A DNA stretch of 64,000 nucleotides from contig CAUJEY010000272.1 in NCBI GenBank assembly GCA_963169325.1, positions 1-64,000 of the forward strand. Reading direction: 5' to 3'. Position numbers and translations under genes: made by a program. The notes beneath the pieces are model-generated. The model was given only the letters and a program-made list of their open reading frames with translations, ran no database searches and was not told the origin of the DNA. Source of the DNA: Bacteroidota bacterium (GTDB taxonomy: Bacteria > Bacteroidota > Bacteroidia > Chitinophagales > Saprospiraceae). Shown here in pieces: positions 63,315 through 64,000 of this stretch; positions within the stretch are counted from its first letter, which is position 1, and the number at the start of each line of letters is the position of its first letter.

Positions 63315-64000
63315 GAAAAGCGGATGGCCCGAACCGGTGAAATTTTTGACACGACGTACGAGGGCACCAGCAGAAATACCAGCGTAATGGCCAGCGTGCC
63401 GAGATTGATCACCAGCCAGGGCGCCAAATTCAACTCCACAGGCGCATACGCCAGGTAGTAGTCGGCTTCATTGAGCCGGATGAGGTGAAATTTATCTTGC
63501 AGCACACAAAAGCCGACGCCCAGGAGGTTGCCCCAAAACATCCCGGTAATTGTGATCACCGCCGCATGATACAAAAACACCTGCCGGATACGCCCGTTCG
63601 TTTCGCCGAGCGCCTTCAACACGCCGATCATCGTGCTGCGCTCGAGCACCAGCACCAACAGTGCCGTAATCATATTGACGATAGCAACGGCCAACATCAA
63701 ACCTAAAATCACGATTTCGTTATAATCCTGCAATTGCAGCCACTCGAAGATGGCCGGAAATTTATCCCGAATGCTGACGCTGAGCAAATCCGTGTCCAGT
63801 ATCTCGTTGTAGATATACTCGTTATAGAGGTCCAGATCGCGCATATCGTCGAGCCAGACTTCAAATCCGGCTACCTGGTGGTCGTTCCAGCCCAGGAGTT
63901 GTTGTACCTGGCGGATATCGCACAAGGCAATTTTTCTGTCGTATTCTTCCAGACCCGTTTTGTAAATACCGCACACCTGAAACAGGCGCCGGATCTGGTC
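63311..64000 (-). CDS. FtsX-type ABC transporter permease (partial, cut by window end)
   Basis: C-terminal 229 residues of an integral membrane permease of the MacB/LolE/FtsX family; the reading frame runs open to the window edge, so the start lies outside. Three helices of the FtsX domain are visible: ILGLMLAVAIVNMITALLVL, VFLYHAAVITITGMFWGNLL (both starting after YNEIVIL), and WLVINLGTLAITLVFLLVP. The ERSTMIGVLKALGETNGRI segment between the first two is characteristic of LolE-type permeases. It is the most upstream visible gene of an operon with the HExxH protein, sigma and anti-sigma genes. Confidence 0.88.
   Translation of the reverse strand, partial: DQIRRLFQVCGIYKTGLEEYDRKIALCDIRQVQQLLGWNDHQVAGFEVWLDDMRDLDLYNEYIYNEILDTDLLSVSIRDKFPAIFEWLQLQDYNEIVILGLMLAVAIVNMITALLVLVLERSTMIGVLKALGETNGRIRQVFLYHAAVITITGMFWGNLLGVGFCVLQDKFHLIRLNEADYYLAYAPVELNLAPWLVINLGTLAITLVFLLVPSYVVSKISPVRAIRFS

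Overview
The window reads as the chromosome of a Bacteroidota member, most likely close to the Saprospiraceae (family placement is inference). Evidence: at least four secreted proteins end in type A T9SS sorting domains; there is an adjacent DUF1800/DUF1501 pair, an S46 dipeptidyl-peptidase, an Oar-like TonB-dependent receptor and several lipoboxes; start codons lack Shine-Dalgarno sequences, and many genes follow a TAnnTTTG box, the Bacteroidota sigma -7 element. No tRNA, rRNA, CRISPR array, prophage or complete insertion sequence was seen.

Layout. 1-6.0 kb: pgk, a PI-PLC-like lipoprotein, a 1-Cys peroxiredoxin, a GIN-domain lipoprotein and a DUF4403 lipoprotein. 6.1-10.5 kb is the most unusual part: two paralogous secreted HEIGH metallopeptidases in tandem, the second fused to thrombospondin type 3 calcium repeats and a C-terminal FGE-sulfatase-fold domain whose tail resembles the variable region of a diversity-generating retroelement target. 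Nested palindromic repeats, a 71-bp tandem duplication and a relic of an isoaspartyl peptidase surround them. 10.5-20 kb: rarA, a small lipoprotein, a bestrophin, a secreted protein, the DUF1501/DUF1800 pair and a PA-domain T9SS cargo. 20-33 kb: a double ABC ATPase, rnd, a large AsmA-like protein coupled to a spermidine-synthase-like protein, an AhpD-like protein, a GNAT relic, a vWA protein, a Gfo/Idh/MocA oxidoreductase, an unknown protein, a MITE-like element with apparent target duplications, a BTAD regulator and a BON-LysM protein.

33-48 kb: a Pif1/RecD-like helicase; a close minus-strand run of aminotransferase IV, biotin carboxylase, response regulator and histidine kinase; an AT-rich acyltransferase; a Tat-exported glycosylasparaginase; a CDF metal transporter whose 3' end overlaps a convergent methyltransferase; a small T9SS cargo; a FemAB-like acyltransferase; ppa; and a trans-sulfuration enzyme. 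48-60.7 kb: an S46 peptidase with a DPP11-type S1 arginine, the TonB receptor, a lamin-tail T9SS cargo, a beta-propeller-like protein, an orphan PAS histidine kinase, a GH108 muramidase, a YtxH protein and hemE. 60.8-64 kb: a translationally coupled minus-strand operon of an FtsX-type permease (cut by the window end), an HExxH protein, an ECF sigma factor and its probable anti-sigma factor, which carries a barrel-like C-terminus.

Nearly every 3' intergenic region holds long inverted repeats. Some belong to one dispersed family (core GGGGCGAATTTTTAATTCGCC minus its last base); others are built from short words that differ from locus to locus. They probably act as terminators or are mobile palindromes. 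Housekeeping genes alternate with secretion and envelope genes, so most of the window looks like core chromosome; 6-10.5 kb, 27.5-28 kb and 31.2-31.4 kb show signs of insertion, decay and rearrangement.
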